Source of the DNA: Tricholoma matsutake
Taxonomy: Eukaryota; Basidiomycota; Agaricomycetes; Agaricales; Tricholomataceae
NCBI GenBank assembly: GCA_026075535.2
Contig: AP026545.1
Location: 5,518,001-5,582,000 of the forward strand
Reading direction: 5' to 3'
Length of the DNA: 64,000 nucleotides
Shown: one piece after another, positions 10,517 through 22,152 of the stretch
Layout of the letters: the number at the start of each line of letters is the position of its first letter
Numbering within the stretch: position 1 is the first letter of the stretch
The notes under the pieces: model-generated
What the model saw: the letters and a program-made list of their open reading frames with translations, nothing else
The model's database searches: none
Told to the model about the DNA's origin: nothing
Program-made: the position numbers and the translations under genes

Positions 10517-11866
10517 TGATGATACTCAACCCAGAAACCCAAACAAAACCTACTAAAAGGCTTTGGATGGTATAACACAAGTCAGAGGAAGGATGCGAGG
10601 CCCTCTAGATGTCACCTGTCAGACCGACCATCAAATAGTCATAAAACAACTGCTTGTCAAAGCAGTTCAAAGCTAAAAGAATGATTTTTGAGGACTTGCG
10701 ATGATTTTCGAGATGTCATGATATTTTTCGAGGTTTTTTCGGAGAAGGTTCAAGGAATTTTGAGTGTGCAAATATGTTCGGACGCAAGATCGGGGACTAG
10801 ATGAGTAGTAGAAGCAAAGCAAAGGCGAATCGAGGGAAACGAGAGCAAAAATAGCATAATGCGAGGAATTTTGAGGAAGTTTAGCGTAAAACACCAAACT
10901 TTGGACTGAATAAGACTAAACTGAACTCTCAAATCACTGTGATCTGGGAGGAAGACAATGACTTTTCTTTTTTTTCTTTGTATCTAGTACATCTTTTTAT
11001 ATAAAATAAAGAAAGAACCTAAAAAGGCTAGAGAACATGAGGCAAACATGTGGAAAACTCGAGGCAAAAGACAATATAAGTATATCAGAACAATAAAGTG
11101 AGACTAGAAAGGGTGAATATAACACATGATGAGGAAATAATAAGAAAGAATAGCTAAAAGTGGACTGTCCTTGTTATAAATTGAATAAAACATCGGAAAC
11201 TGCTTTGAGTGGATTGTATGTGTGCACATGCAGTTGAAATGTGTTCGAGATACTCGAGATAGTGTCCCATGTGTCCAGCATGCATCCAAAGATTGTTCAA
11301 ATAGGAAATACTGTGTCTGAAGATGTTTTTCGAGGTTCAATATTTTTCGAAGATTTTCAAAGTTTCTTCGGACTTTGTTCGTGGCCCGAAATCAGTGTGA
11401 TATTGTTCAACAATGGTAGGGGATATGTCTGGCATGTGTGCGATGATTATTTGGATAGTGATATAGCATCCAATGTCGATTTTTGATGTTCGATGATTTT
11501 TGAAGTCAGTCGAGGAAATATTGGACTTGTTCGAAGGCCAATATCGCTGCGATATTGCTCGAAACTGGTTCAGAACCCATTGACAATGTTCCAAGTGTAT
11601 ATCCTGAGCTGTATGAAGGTCAGGGGAATTGTACTATGGCAGCTGAAGGCATACAAAGAATTTCAAAGTGTTGCGAAGAATTTTGAAGCATTCTCATGAC
11701 TTTGTAGAGGTTTGTAGAGGTTTGTAGAGGTTTGTATGGGTTTGTAGAGCTTCAGAGGGGTTCGTATGGGTTCATAGAGCTTTGTAGAGGTCTGTAGAAC
11801 TTTATAGAGCTTTGACAATGATCATAGATGTGTTTTCCGAGCTTGAATGACAAGATGGACCTATCA
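10517..11866 (+). mobile_element. Solo LTR, family TGAT...ATCA, copy A
   Basis: This 1350 bp unit starts TGATGATACTCAACC and ends GGACCTATCA. Three other copies in the window (41467-42806, 50401-51748 and 53051-54224) share both ends, so the boundaries are set by comparison. It encodes no protein. The flanking 4-mers are ATGT and ACAT, which differ only by transitions and fit a decayed ACGT target duplication. TATA-like strings (near 11000 and 11176) and the TG...CA ends fit a solo LTR, but no internal gag-pol of this family is present, so a non-autonomous unit is possible. Confidence 0.7.
11700..11815 (+). repeat. 10-11 bp tandem repeats in solo LTR A
   Basis: The unit TTTGTAGAGG recurs about ten times with changes (TTTGTATGGG, TTCAGAGGGG, CTTTATAGAG). 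The same array appears inverted in copy C at 50455-50545. Copy B keeps only about three units (42540-42575), so repeat number accounts for part of the length difference among copies. Confidence 0.75.
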
Positions 11867-12104
11867 ACATATGAAATTAAATCTGCGCACCAGATTTTGG
11901 ATACAAATGGGACATGTAGTGGAAGAAGAAGAGGTGAATTCATGCAAGTAATCTTGTAGGCTGCATCTACCTCTTGATAACACGATACTGCAGGAACCTC
12001 CTCACAACTCTCGTGTGTCTCTATATCATGACTGTTCAGGCAGAACTGTGAAGACATTGTGACATCATCTGCTGATGTAAGCAAATTCCTGCTACTTAGA
12101 GTCC

Positions 12105-12715
12105 ATTCAGCCACAATTTTGATCTGAAATTTGGAATTTGATGGCAAGCTTGGCAGCCGGTCCAGGGCTTTCATCTTATCATGATCTTATAGATAACTCA
12201 TTATCCTGCTCGACATGGCTCCACCATTGAGCACAGCAATACAATAGCACATACAGAAATAGCATCAGAGTGCTGCTGCTGTTGTGCATCTTGTTCAAAC
12301 TGCTATAGCTCTCTATACCTCATCTTAATACTGGTCACAACCATATCATACCTCAAAGCTCACTGGCAAAGAATGGGTGTGGGAGCTCATCCAGGGCCAT
12401 CCAGACCATATATATACAGGGCTTGGTGTTCAATTATATGTTTTTACTGCACTTGTCCTTGAGCTATGAGGTATGGGACATGGAGATTCAAGAAATGGTG
12501 TCACAGTCGAGGAACAGCTTGCCATCTTTCTATACATGTGTGAGCTTGTGGCCATCTCCAGTGCTGGCAAGGTGTGGAACAGCAAAGGATATGAGGTTGA
12601 GGACACACTGAACAGTCCACACTACCTGGGTAGTGTCATGGATTGTGCTAGAATCAATGTAGGTATGTATGCCCTTTCCACATGTAAATCAGGACTCGCT
12701 GCATACCTACATTGA
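12105..12715 (+). pseudogene. PIF/Harbinger-like transposase N-terminal fragment, left arm
   Basis: The reading contains SKLTGKEWVWELIQGHPDHI, VFTALVLEL and then VTVEEQLAIFLYMCELVAIS. It resembles the N-terminal region of PIF/Harbinger-type nucleases, where a TGxxWxxELLxGHP block precedes an EEQLxIFLY block. Stops interrupt it and no DDE catalytic region is present. A reverse-complement copy lies at 24476-24975, so this is one arm of a large palindrome later split by gypsy element E1. The family assignment is by recall of the motif pattern. Confidence 0.5.
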
Positions 12716-12751
12716 TTCTAGCATGATCCATGACAATACCCAGGCAGTGTG
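12617..12751. repeat. Centre of the Harbinger palindrome
   Basis: The arm at 12617-12667 (CACACTACCTGGGTAGTGTC...) is the reverse complement, with few mismatches, of 12701-12751 (...CATACCTACATTGATTC, then ACCCAGGCAGTGTG). About 33 bases separate them. The right arm is continued at 24471 onward, beyond element E1, by GTGTGGACTGTTCAGTG, which mirrors CACTGAACAGTCCACAC in the left arm. So E1 inserted into an existing palindrome. Confidence 0.8.
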
Positions 12752-13186
12752 TATAAGGGCAACCTTAGAAGCCACTTAATTAATGGACTAGCAAAGGGAA
12801 ATCCAAAGTTAAGATTATGGTAAATATTACAGGGAGTGGAGGCACACCTAGCAAAGAGAAATCTGAAGAGAAAACTCTAAGGACCCCTTTGCCAATGCCC
12901 AGTATATGTGAAGATTGCAAAAATCAAATAATAGTCTAAAAATAGAAAAAGGTGGAAATAGGCAGATCAAGGCCACCAAATGACATCATATAGATGTTGG
13001 AAGGGGTACTCCACCTCTAAAAATAAAACTGTCAACATGCAAAAATGTGATAGAAAGAGAAATTAGTAATACAATAAGGAAAAATCATAGAAAATGAAGA
13101 ATAGAAGGAAATGAAGTGAGGAAAAATATAGGACAAACGTAAAAAATAGGAGAAACACACAGGGCACCCCCCCTAGTCCCCTTACA
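12752..13186 (-). repeat. E1 3' LTR
   Basis: This 435 bp copy matches 24028-24470 closely, with scattered substitutions and an 8-base length difference near 13003 (the other copy has an extra CCAAGGGGTA-like stretch). It is preceded on its inner side by a polypurine tract. The outer flank is GTGTG. Confidence 0.88.
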
Positions 13187-13199
13187 TCACCCCTTCTCT
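13187..13199 (-). other. E1 polypurine tract
   Basis: On the minus strand the bases next to the 3' LTR read AGAGAAGGGGTGA. A purine run at this position is the plus-strand primer site of LTR retrotransposons. It supports the orientation assigned to E1. Confidence 0.7.
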
Positions 13200-13222
13200 A
13201 AGATGCATTGCCCCAATGCATC
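13200..13222. repeat. 10-bp perfect inverted repeat next to the E1 polypurine tract
   Basis: AGATGCATTG at 13200 pairs with CAATGCATCT around a 3-base centre (CCC). It lies in the short untranslated stretch between the chromodomain end and the 3' LTR of E1. Confidence 0.55.
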
Positions 13223-13224
13223 TG

Positions 13225-14190
13225 GAATTGCATATGACCAAGGTCAGTGACTTGAATGCAACACGGTGCAGCAGTGTGCCATCAGTGGAATTCCTTGACT
13301 AACCGAGGGGCATTCACATTGGACTCCTTGACCCATGAGTTCTCCTCATACCCATAACCCTTTCAGTGCACCAAATACTGGAGTTTTCCTCGATGCAACC
13401 AGCTGTCCAAGATCGACTCAACTTGATACTGGGGTTCTCCCTCAATCACTGTAGGTGGTGGTGGTGGACATGAATGGCATCCTGGGAATGACACTTGACA
13501 ATAGGGAAAGGTCCCAGGAAGCAATAGGCGAGTTTCTTGGATGGACACATGGTGGAGATGTCACTGGAGTCAAGAGATCGTCCCAATTGTCCTGGCACTT
13601 ATTGATGAAGATGCAGATGTACTGCTCCACAGTACAGCTCACGAGTGAACTCTGCCACAAACTGAGGGCCATGGTCAGAAAGGAAGGTGCTAGGAAGTCC
13701 ATGTAATTTTTACACATGGTGGAGATAGAGTCAGGCAGCACCCAGGGTGCTGACAGTGGTATGAGTGGGAATAAAGTGAGCACATTTCCCCACTGAATCA
13801 ACTGTGCACATCACTGCATCAAACCCATTTGACTCTGCCAACTCCACCACAAAGTTGACACTAACAACATTCCAATGACTCTCTGGAACAGGAAGAGGAT
13901 GTAGCTTGCCAATGAGTTTGTGACGAGGAATCTTGGTGCATAAGCAAAGGTCACAAGTACAACAATACTGACCACTGAGCCATGACATTTGTGGCCACCA
14001 ATAATTCCATGAGGTGAGCTCCAAGGTCTTCCAGCATCCAGGATGACTGGCAATCTGTGAGTCATGGTGTTGGGATATGATGTGCTGGCAAAGGTCTGGG
14101 TCATTGGGGACATTAGATGCAATCCCTGAAATACAACAAGTCCTCCCTTTCAGCCCACTCGGCTGCATGCAAGGAAAGGGTGGATCCCTT
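13225..14190 (-). pseudogene. E1 integrase and chromodomain
   Basis: The zinc-binding part is partly readable (H and C..C residues in QHHDSQIASHPGCWKTLELT and CCTCDLCLCTK), followed by HPLPVPESHWNVVSVNF. The first catalytic Asp of the DDE core appears as Asn in that VSVNF block. The second is present in FLSDHGPQFVAEF. The segment that should carry the Glu is missing: the reading jumps from TRELY to VEQYICIFINKCQDNWDDLL. The C-terminal chromodomain reads QYQVESILDSWLHRGKLQYL, then KGYGYEENSWVKESN, with a TGA where the first conserved Trp belongs. Several frames are needed, so this is a pseudogene. Confidence 0.75.
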
Positions 14191-14192
14191 CC

Positions 14193-15700
14193 TCAGTTCC
14201 TTAACAGCTCGAGCAACAACATCCTTGTGTAAACTGCTATGGTTTGCACAATGAATGTTGTGTAGAATGTCCCACTCCTTGCCCTAAGGTGCAATGCCTT
14301 CCAGTGCCTGAATGGTGAACAGGTCTGGCTGCAACAACACAATGTTTTGATTGTCATTGCTGCCATCCCCATGGTCTGCTGCCTGCACGTCGGGAGAGGG
14401 CATTGGTCTTCCCCATGCTGCAACCTGGATGGTGGTGCAAGGAGAAGTCAAACATGGATAGATACAGGGACCAACGAGCTTGACAACGATTCAATTTCTT
14501 GGCCGTCATAAAGTACTCAAGATTCTTGTGATCTGTCCAAATTTCCACCTTGTGTTGGGCACCCTTGAGGAAGTGTCGCCACTCCTTGAGCATGCACATT
14601 ATCGCCAACATCTCCTTGTCATGGATCTCATAGTTTCACTCTACAGCACTAAGGCTTTTGGAGTAGGATGCAACAGGATGCCACTTCTGGTCCTTCGGAG
14701 ACTGCTGAGACAACATGGTGCCCATCGCAAAGTCAGAACTGTTGGCTTCTACACAAAAAGGGTGTGAATCATCAGCAAAGGTAAGAATGGGAGCAGAAGT
14801 GACCATCTCCTTAAGCTTTTTGAACCCCTCCTGTTGTGCATTATCCCACCTCCATGCCTCCTTTCCTGTCAAGTTGACCAGTAGTTGTGCATGATGTGAG
14901 AAATCCTTGATAAAACACAATAGAAATTGATGAAGCCCAGGAAAGACTGCACCTCTTTCTTGTTTGTGGGCATTGGCCAAGCTGTGACCCCATTCACCTT
15001 GATAGGATCCATCTCCACCTGACCCTCTGAGATAATCAGGCCAAGGTACTCAATCTTGGTCTTCTCAAACTCGCACTTGTCCTGATGAAGGTATAGAGTT
15101 TGTACTGTTGAAGTCATTCCAGGATGAGGCATGTGATGCAACAGTGCTCTTCAACTGTGCAAGTGAAGATGAGGATGCTGTTGAGATAGATACAAACAAT
15201 GCCTTTGAGAATAAGATCATGGAAGATGTCGTTCATCATGTTCTGAAAGGTGGCAGGACTATTACTAAGGCCAAAGAACATGACGAGCAGTTTAAAAAGA
15301 CCACGGTTGGTATGAAAGACTGCCTTCCACTCATCTCCCTCCTTTATCCTCACATTATTGTAACTCCAATGGACATCAAGCTTGGTGAAGTAGGCTCCAT
15401 GGAGCTGGTTCACAAGTTCAGAAATGAGAGGTAATGGGTAGTGATTTTTAACCATGATGTCATTGAGCCTTCTGTAGTCTTGAACCAGTCAGAGTGAGCC
15501 ATCCTTCTTCTTGACAAAGAAAAAGGGAGAGGCCATGGGTGACTTTGATGGTCGATACATCCAGAGGCCAGGTGCTCATCGATAAACTGGTCAAGCTGTC
15601 GCTGTTCTTCAGGAGAGAGAGGATAGACCTTGCAGGATGAAGGGGTTGCACCAGGGGTGAGTTCAATCACATGATCCCATGGCTTGCGTGCAGGGAGAGA
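14193..15700 (-). pseudogene. E1 reverse transcriptase and RNase H
   Basis: The RT reads from [20 protein letters not shown] through [20 protein letters not shown] and [20 protein letters not shown]. The catalytic box is YLNSILIF at 15170-15187 where active enzymes have YLDD, so both Asp residues are lost. The connection and RNase H follow on the minus strand (14354-14980), with [20 protein letters not shown] and the ending [12 protein letters not shown]. At least three frame changes separate the blocks. Confidence 0.8.
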
Positions 15701-16480
15701 GTTGAATGATTCCTTGGAGAACACATTCCCGAACTCATGGAGATGAGGAAGCAAGGAATCAGTACAGGATTTAGCAGCATTATTTTTGTGGAAGGGGTCA
15801 GCAAGGCATTGGGAATCCAGGATATGTTCGATGTAGCACACATCTTGTGCAATGGACAAATCATGGTGTAGAAGATCCGATCACCTTCCTCCACTTTCTC
15901 TGGCTCCTCATCATCATCATCTGAGTCCAGCATCAGATCAGGAACCCCTTCTAACTCCACCTCAGGCACAGGCAGGGGTCTGGCACGACACTTCTGAGTG
16001 CGTCGTACTGAGGCCCTTTGTCCATGGTGTTCTTGTCTGGCTTCTGTGAAACAAGTGTGACAGCAGGATGGACACCAGCTCATTGTAACCTCCCCAGTAT
16101 GCCAGTTGACCTCTGGGTTATGGTCTTGAAGCCATGGATAGCCCAAGATCACCTTCTGCTTTCCTAACTGAGTGACAGCAAAAAGGGCACACTCACTATG
16201 ATCTTTGTAACAGAGGACCAGGTCTACAACCTCTCGGATGGCACCAGCTTCATTTGGGGACCCATCCACATTATAGACAGGTATTGGACACGAGAGTGAG
16301 TGAGTATTCAGGCGATGTTGTTGTGTGAGATGGGCATTGATGAAGAGACCAGTTGCATCAGCACAGAGACACCAAGTATCTGTCCAGTGTTGGTAGTCTG
16401 TAGTTTCATTACTAGGTTCAAGGAATGTGTAGAGGGAGTGGATGCAACAATATATTTGCATGGTAGTTTGCGCTCCCATG
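15460..16480 (-). pseudogene. E1 protease and linker to RT
   Basis: The protease region reads CADATGLFINAHLTQQHRL, then VILGYPWLQDHNPEVNWHTG. The pattern matches the gypsy protease except that the catalytic D-S/T-G triad is replaced by C-A-D, so it is probably inactive. An acidic linker (LDSDDDDEEPEKVEEGDRIF) follows and leads to the RT fingers. The reading is open for 270 residues, with the RT start in another frame. Confidence 0.68.
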
Positions 16481-16677
16481 ATTTAATTCTGGGATGAGGG
16501 GCAGAGGGAGAGATAGGAAGAGCAGGTACATCTTCAGCCAACTTTGAAGGATCAGAGAGGGAAACAGTCATGGAATTAGATGGGATTCAACTGACAAAAC
16601 TTCAACGTAATCATGGACAGGCAATGAGGGCGTACAATTCACTCGCTGTGAATAGAAAAATCCTGCTCCTCTACAAC

Positions 16678-18232
16678 TTATGACTTGATCTCCTCTGCAA
16701 CCTGATCCTTCACTTCCTCGACATATACAAGCACCAACAGGTCCTGGAGGAGTTCATCTTGCCCCTTGGGGGTGAGCATGTGGATATCCTGATGATAGGG
16801 ACACACTCTGGTCATATGCCCAGTTTTCCCACAGTGGTAGCAGAGATCCAACCTATGCGTGCAGCTATGGGTTGCATCAACATCCATTGGTACTGGGACA
16901 TTGATGGCTGGTGTGGGAGTCTGATGGACAGGAACGGGGTTATGCTGGGGGAGGGTTCAATTGAAGGTGTATGGTGCATGAGTGGTAGTTGGAGCATGGA
17001 ATGCAGCGTTAAATGCTGCATTTGTGAGTCAGTTCTCATCACGGAGTGAAGCAGCTTCATACCAAGCATAGATGTCATCGTCTGCCAGGCACCCTTCCAA
17101 TATCTATGCAATCTGGTCCTGAATCTCTTGATTGAGGCCCCATCGGAACTTCACCACAACTGGTAGCCCACTCCCATATTCTGCCATGTCCACCAAATCC
17201 TTAAACTCATCAATATAATTGTCCACGGATCGATGTGCCTGATGGTAAGAGGATGACTTGAGCCATGTCACTGCTCAGTGGTGCTCATTGAGGGGACAAA
17301 AGTGGCATACAAACTCTGCTCAAAAGTCACCCCAAGTGGAGAAAGGTAGAGAACCAAGCTCTTTAGTTTGGTGCAGAATATGGTCTACGTAGAGATAGGT
17401 GCATTCAGATTTCATGTATGTGAAGGCCCAATAAATTTTTGCAGCATTGTTGACAAATTGATGCAACTGGAGACTGATGTACAACTCACAGGAGTTAAGG
17501 AATGCACCCCCCTGCACATGCGCACCATTAAATTCGGTGGGGGGGGATGGTTTGATCTGGGTGCACTCCTTAGTGTTTCAAAGTCCAGTTGGGTTGCAGT
17601 CTTTTGCAGTCTTTTTAAAAATTAAACTGCCTCCGACTATCTCAAACAATAAGATAAAATCACGAGAATATTTGAGCAGATAGATCTGGCCAAAGACTGG
17701 GGGGGGGGGGGGGGGGGGTTGTTATCTCTGGTACATAAGGATTCTGGTCAGTGATTGTCAATATAATCACAAAATTTAATCATGGATAGAGAAGTGAAAA
17801 TAATGGGGGTCCTCTCTTTGACAAAATGATTTTATCCAGTCATTGCTAAGATACAGCAAAACAGCAAAAGACTGGACTAGTGCTGCTCCTTAGCAGGTGT
17901 GTTAGGTGGCATGTTGCTGTTGGGCACACTTGGAGTTGCAATGGGGGGAATGTTGGTCATGGAGTTAGTCTGAAGGGTTCTGACAAAGTTTTTGATTGTA
18001 GATTTAAGCAAATCAATTTGCATGCATATTCTGGTATGTCACTTTCAAGCACGTCAAGGCACTCTGATGCATCCATGGTGTTAGGGGGCACATTAAGCGA
18101 AAATGGTGGTGCACTGAAGGTGAGACTGTTGGGAATGGTGTGTAGGGAGTCTATGGAGCTTTGGGAAGCATCATCCACTCTGTACCTGCCTATCTTGGGC
18201 AGTGCATTTGCAATATCGGGCCTTGGGAGAGA
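16678..18232 (-). pseudogene. E1 gag with CCHC zinc knuckle
   Basis: Minus-strand blocks include an N-terminal stretch at 17957-18178 (MDDASQSSIDSLHTIPNSLT), a capsid-like region at 17100-17520 (SSSYHQAHRSVDNYIDEFKD is visible across stops), and the knuckle CYHCGKTGHMTRVC at 16800-16845 in canonical C-x2-C-x4-H-x4-C spacing. Stops and frame changes break it in at least four places. It directly abuts E2, which inserted between this gag and the E1 5' LTR. Confidence 0.7.
17699..17718 (+). repeat. Poly(G) run of about 20
   Basis: An uninterrupted G tract occurs within the decayed gag of E1. Runs this long are prone to slippage and to assembly error, so its exact length is uncertain. Confidence 0.9.
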
Positions 18233-18237
18233 GTTTT

Positions 18238-18484
18238 TGTAAGCATGGACTTACATAATATTGACATCTATTTGTATTTGGACCTTATAAACCACGACAC
18301 ATATAGCTTATCTCCATTCTTCCCTTTTCCCCATATTATTACCCTAATACTCTGCTTGTTACAAAGTCTCTCACTTCTAATTACACATTGTTGGCTTGTT
18401 ATTTTGTGTAATTGGCAAGTGAGTGTTCTGCTTCTCTTCCCCTCCCTTTTCCCCAGTGTTTCCTATCCCATATAAACTTTTACA
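18238..18484 (+). repeat. E2 5' LTR
   Basis: It begins TGTAAGCATGGACTTAC and ends near CTTTTACA. It matches the downstream LTR with a small number of substitutions over about 240 bp, suggesting a younger insertion than its host E1. The end is assigned by alignment to the other copy, which has extra bases there. Confidence 0.82.
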
Positions 18485-18506
18485 CAACAGTTAAATCCTG
18501 TCTCGA

Positions 18507-19740
18507 ATGCCTTCAGTCCATATCCCCCTTACTACTCATAGTAGGGCGAGGATGAACACTCCTGTGCCCAATGCTGATGATCCTGTTGCCACACCCATCA
18601 GGTCGAATTTAAATGCTGCTTACGCTGCACCCTCCTCTCCTTTGACACCGATAAATTCAAATGACTCACATATATCCACTCCCTCCATGCTGTTGCTGTT
18701 GCCACCCAGTTCTGACAACACGCACATATCCAGCCACCACACTCCTTCTCCCCCTCAGATTGCTTCATGATATGCTCGCCATAAACAAACCTTGTCTTCT
18801 TCTTCTGATGATTACCGTGTGATTCCACTGTCAATGACCATGTCTTCAACCACTACCACACTCTTGAGTCTGAACAATGGAAAAAGGCCAATGGTCTCTG
18901 TGGGGACCATGACACCTGAACTCCTGCATCGATTCGAGCACCATGCGTGGGGGTACCTTCACAATAAGAATGGACTTGAGTTCAAAAACTTTGTAGATCA
19001 TATTGTTTACTCCTTCAAAGATGCCTTATTCTCAGACTGGTACCAATCTCAACAAGAACTCCTGTCTGTGCTTACATTCAATGAATTTATGATAAAAGTT
19101 TGTGCTTGCTGGTTACCCAAATGCTGGCAGCAAGATCTTGCTTGCAAAGTTTGATCGACGAAACAAAATAAGACCCCATTCTCAGACTTCATAGACTCCT
19201 TACACAGAGACAACCTCTTACTCAAGGGATCTCCACTTCATCTCTCACCTTCCCAGCTACACACTCAGATTGAGTCCAACATCTCCCCCAAACTCGCCAC
19301 TGCCCTCGACTGTTTCAAAGATAAACCATGAATCTTCTGATGAAGAGGTCGATGATGACGACGATGATCTGGATGCTGATGCAAAAGTTGCTTCAGACTT
19401 ATTAAAGGTGGAGGCAAGACTGCAGTCTTTTGTAGACACATTAACGAAACTTGATCCGAAGCTTGTCGAAGATTGGAACACACGTAAGCGTGATGCAGAG
19501 GAGGCAGCTAGATCTTTGAAGTGTTCCAGCTCCACTGTTGGCCTTGCAGACAGCTCCCATTGTGCTCCATACTCTCAAAACCAAGCTGCAGGAAGTTCCT
19601 GCACCCAAACCTCTAATACTATCTCATGCCCTCCCAAATTAACTGATCACAAAAGAAAGTACCTTGAAACTTACAATGGATGCAAGAAGTGCTGAGGGTT
19701 TTATATGCCTGATGGCCACGCTTGTGACTTCCTGAGTGGA
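18507..19740 (+). pseudogene. E2 gag
   Basis: The Ser/Thr/Pro-rich start MPSVHIPLTTHSRARMNTPV leads to a capsid-like block (MVSVGTMTPELLHRFEHHAW, FNEFMIKVCACWLPKCWQQD). The C-terminal part has VDDDDDDLDADAKVASDLLK and a knuckle-like CKKC...DGHACDF with C-x2-C and a later His and Cys. TGA or TAA stops interrupt it near 18769, 19153, 19328 and between the two knuckle halves at 19693. The knuckle spacing, with six residues between the second Cys and His, is shared with E4 and E5 rather than E1. Confidence 0.72.
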
Positions 19741-20475
19741 GATGGGTACATTGAAAGAACCATGAATACTGTAAATGACGCTCACAAACATATCAAACTG
19801 CCTGCTCTCACTGTACCTCACGAGGAGCAGATGGCCAATGTCGGTGTGGTGAATGTCCTGCCTCAACTGAACAGCACACCACCTGCCCTTCCTGTGGCGG
19901 CAGTCTTAGGAATGTCTACTTATCCTATCGCTTCCATGTATGCACCAAACAAAAGCTTGATCTTGAGTGGTGGAGATAGTGACTTGTCTCACAATTCAAA
20001 TGATTTGGTGAGCTCTCAAGTTCTTTTCCTCAGTCCACACCTCATGTGGGAGTGTGCCGTGGATAGTCACAATGTTTCTGTGCTTTCTCGAATTCATGTT
20101 TCAGCCCTAATTGACCATGGTTCTCTGGCAGTTCTGATTGAAAGCTCCTTGGTCTCTCACTTGCATCTTACAACTCGCCCATTACCTTATGCAATCCCTG
20201 TTTCTGGTGCCTTTTTTGATAACAAATCAAGCTCTTCAACTGTCGCACTTACCCACTGGGTCAAGCTGAAACTTCATGACAGAAATAATTACTATTCTGC
20301 ATGTACAGTCCATGCCCTCATCGCACCACAGCTTTGCCATCCAATAATTCTAGGTCTGCCTTTCTTAGCACATAACAATATTCTGGTTGATGCTCATAAC
20401 AAAACTGTAATTGATAGCCTTAATAGTTTTGACTTACTACATCCTATGCCACAAAGTCGACCTTGCATGATATGA
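19705..20475 (+). pseudogene. E2 protease
   Basis: An open reading of 256 residues carries the retropepsin region: HVSALIDHGSLAVLIESSLV, where ALIDHG stands for the D-S/T-G catalytic site with His in the middle, and later CHPIILGLPFLAHNNILVDA. The downstream tail leads to the RT fingers. It starts after the stop that splits the gag knuckle and would be translated only as part of a longer gag-pol. Confidence 0.72.
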
Positions 20476-20699
20476 GAATAAAATTGCATGATATGATGTC
20501 TAAAATGCATTATGACCAAAAATTGTTATTAGCTGAACTCAAAATGATTTGCATGATTTGCTGCCTGCTAGTTGATGCTAGATGTGAAAATGTACGCGGG
20601 ATAGATGTCATCGCAGCTGTCAGAGTGTGTGTTGAGCAATTAGCTGCAAAAGAGGTGCTTGAGCAGCTAGGAGAAAAAAGATTAAAAAAGATTACAGTG

Positions 20700-22043
20700 A
20701 TGTGTTCAAACCAATTCCGCATGTAAGTGAGATGCCGGATGAAGTGGTTTGTAAAATAAAGCTGAAGGACACGAGTAAAACAATTACCACTAGGAGTTAC
20801 TCTTGCCCTCGGAAATTCAGAGAGGCTTGGGGTGTGTTAATACGGACACCAGATGTATCTGACCCTCCTCTTCTGCACACACTTTGCCTGCGTTTCTGGT
20901 GCCAAAAGCCAACACCTCTGATTTACCTCATTGGGTAAACAATTATCGACAGCTGAATAACAACACAGTCATGGACTCACACCCACTGCCACATGTAGAT
21001 GACATCTTGGCAGATGCTGGTTGAGGCAAAATCTGGAGTAAGTTGGATATGACGGATAGCTTTTCCACACCAAGATGGACCCTAAATGCATAGGACTCAC
21101 CGCAGTGACGACTCCGCTGGGGCTGTATGAGTGGACTGTGATGCCTCAAGGCCTGTGGAATGCTCCTCCTGTTCATCAGCATTGAGTGACTAATGCTCTA
21201 TGATGCTACCTAGGTATATTCACTCATATTTACCTAGACGACATTGTTATTTGGTCTAACACGCTTGAGGAGCACACCAAACATGTTGAGTTAATTATGA
21301 ATGCATTGCAGGAATCTCGCCTGTACTGCAATCCAAAGAAATCTCAGTTCTACCTGATGGAATTAATCTTCCTCAGACACCGCATCTCTCAAGCTGGGAT
21401 CAAGGCTTGCTCTTTGAAGGTTGAAAAGATCTTGAAGTGGCCAGTACCCAAATCAGTGACTGATGTGTGTAGCTTTCTTGGACTTGTAAGATATATCGCA
21501 ACTTTTCTGCCACACCTTGCAGACCATACCTCCCTGTTGACCCCTTTGACTACCAAGGAGTGTGAAAAGAACTTCCCAGTGTGGGGTGTTGAACACCAGG
21601 CAGCATTCGACACTATAAAAGCATTGGTAGTAAGGCGTGAATGCTTAATGGTTATCGACCATACTTCTCCTGGAGACAACAAAATATATGTCACTTGCGA
21701 TGCCAGTGATTGGAGAATGGGTGCCGTACTAGGCTGGGGCCCTTCTTGGGAAACAGTGCAACCCGTTGCCTTTGATTCCATGCAACTGAAGGATGCTCAG
21801 AAAAACTATCCGGTCCATGAGAAAGAGATGCTTGCAATTGTTTGTGCCTTGAAAAAATGGCGCTCAGACCTTCTTGGTTCTCAATTCTACATATACACAG
21901 ACCATCGGACACTTGAAAACTTTGATACTCAAAAAGACCTGTCGAGGAGGCAGGCTAGGTGGATGGAACACCTATCGCAATTTGACATGAATATTTACTA
22001 TATCAAAGGCAAGGACAATACCGTTGCCAATGCACTTTCATGA
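20700..22043 (+). pseudogene. E2 reverse transcriptase and RNase H
   Basis: The RT fingers read WVNNYRQLNNNTVMDSHPLP, followed by stops and frame shifts at 21020-21190. The catalytic box YLDDIVIWSN is intact at 21232-21261. From 21297 a 248-residue open reading covers the RT thumb, connection (VEKILKWPVPKSVTDVCSFL) and RNase H, with DASDWRMGAVLGW, EKEMLAIVCALKKW, TDHRTLENFD and NTVANALS. The RNase H active Asp and Glu are in place. The region is the best-preserved enzyme block of E2 but lacks an unbroken link to the fingers. Confidence 0.82.
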
Positions 22044-22152
22044 CCGCCTGCTGACACACTGGATGAGCAAGCAAGAAGAAGATGTTGATGTGGCAGACTC
22101 CCCAGTATGATGGGAGTGCTGGCAAAGTCCTACAAGCGCATGCGGTGCCATC

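Noticed and set aside
11104..11594. Readings inside the solo LTRs as genes
   Set aside because: They are short, differ between copies, and no frame is conserved among copies A-D.
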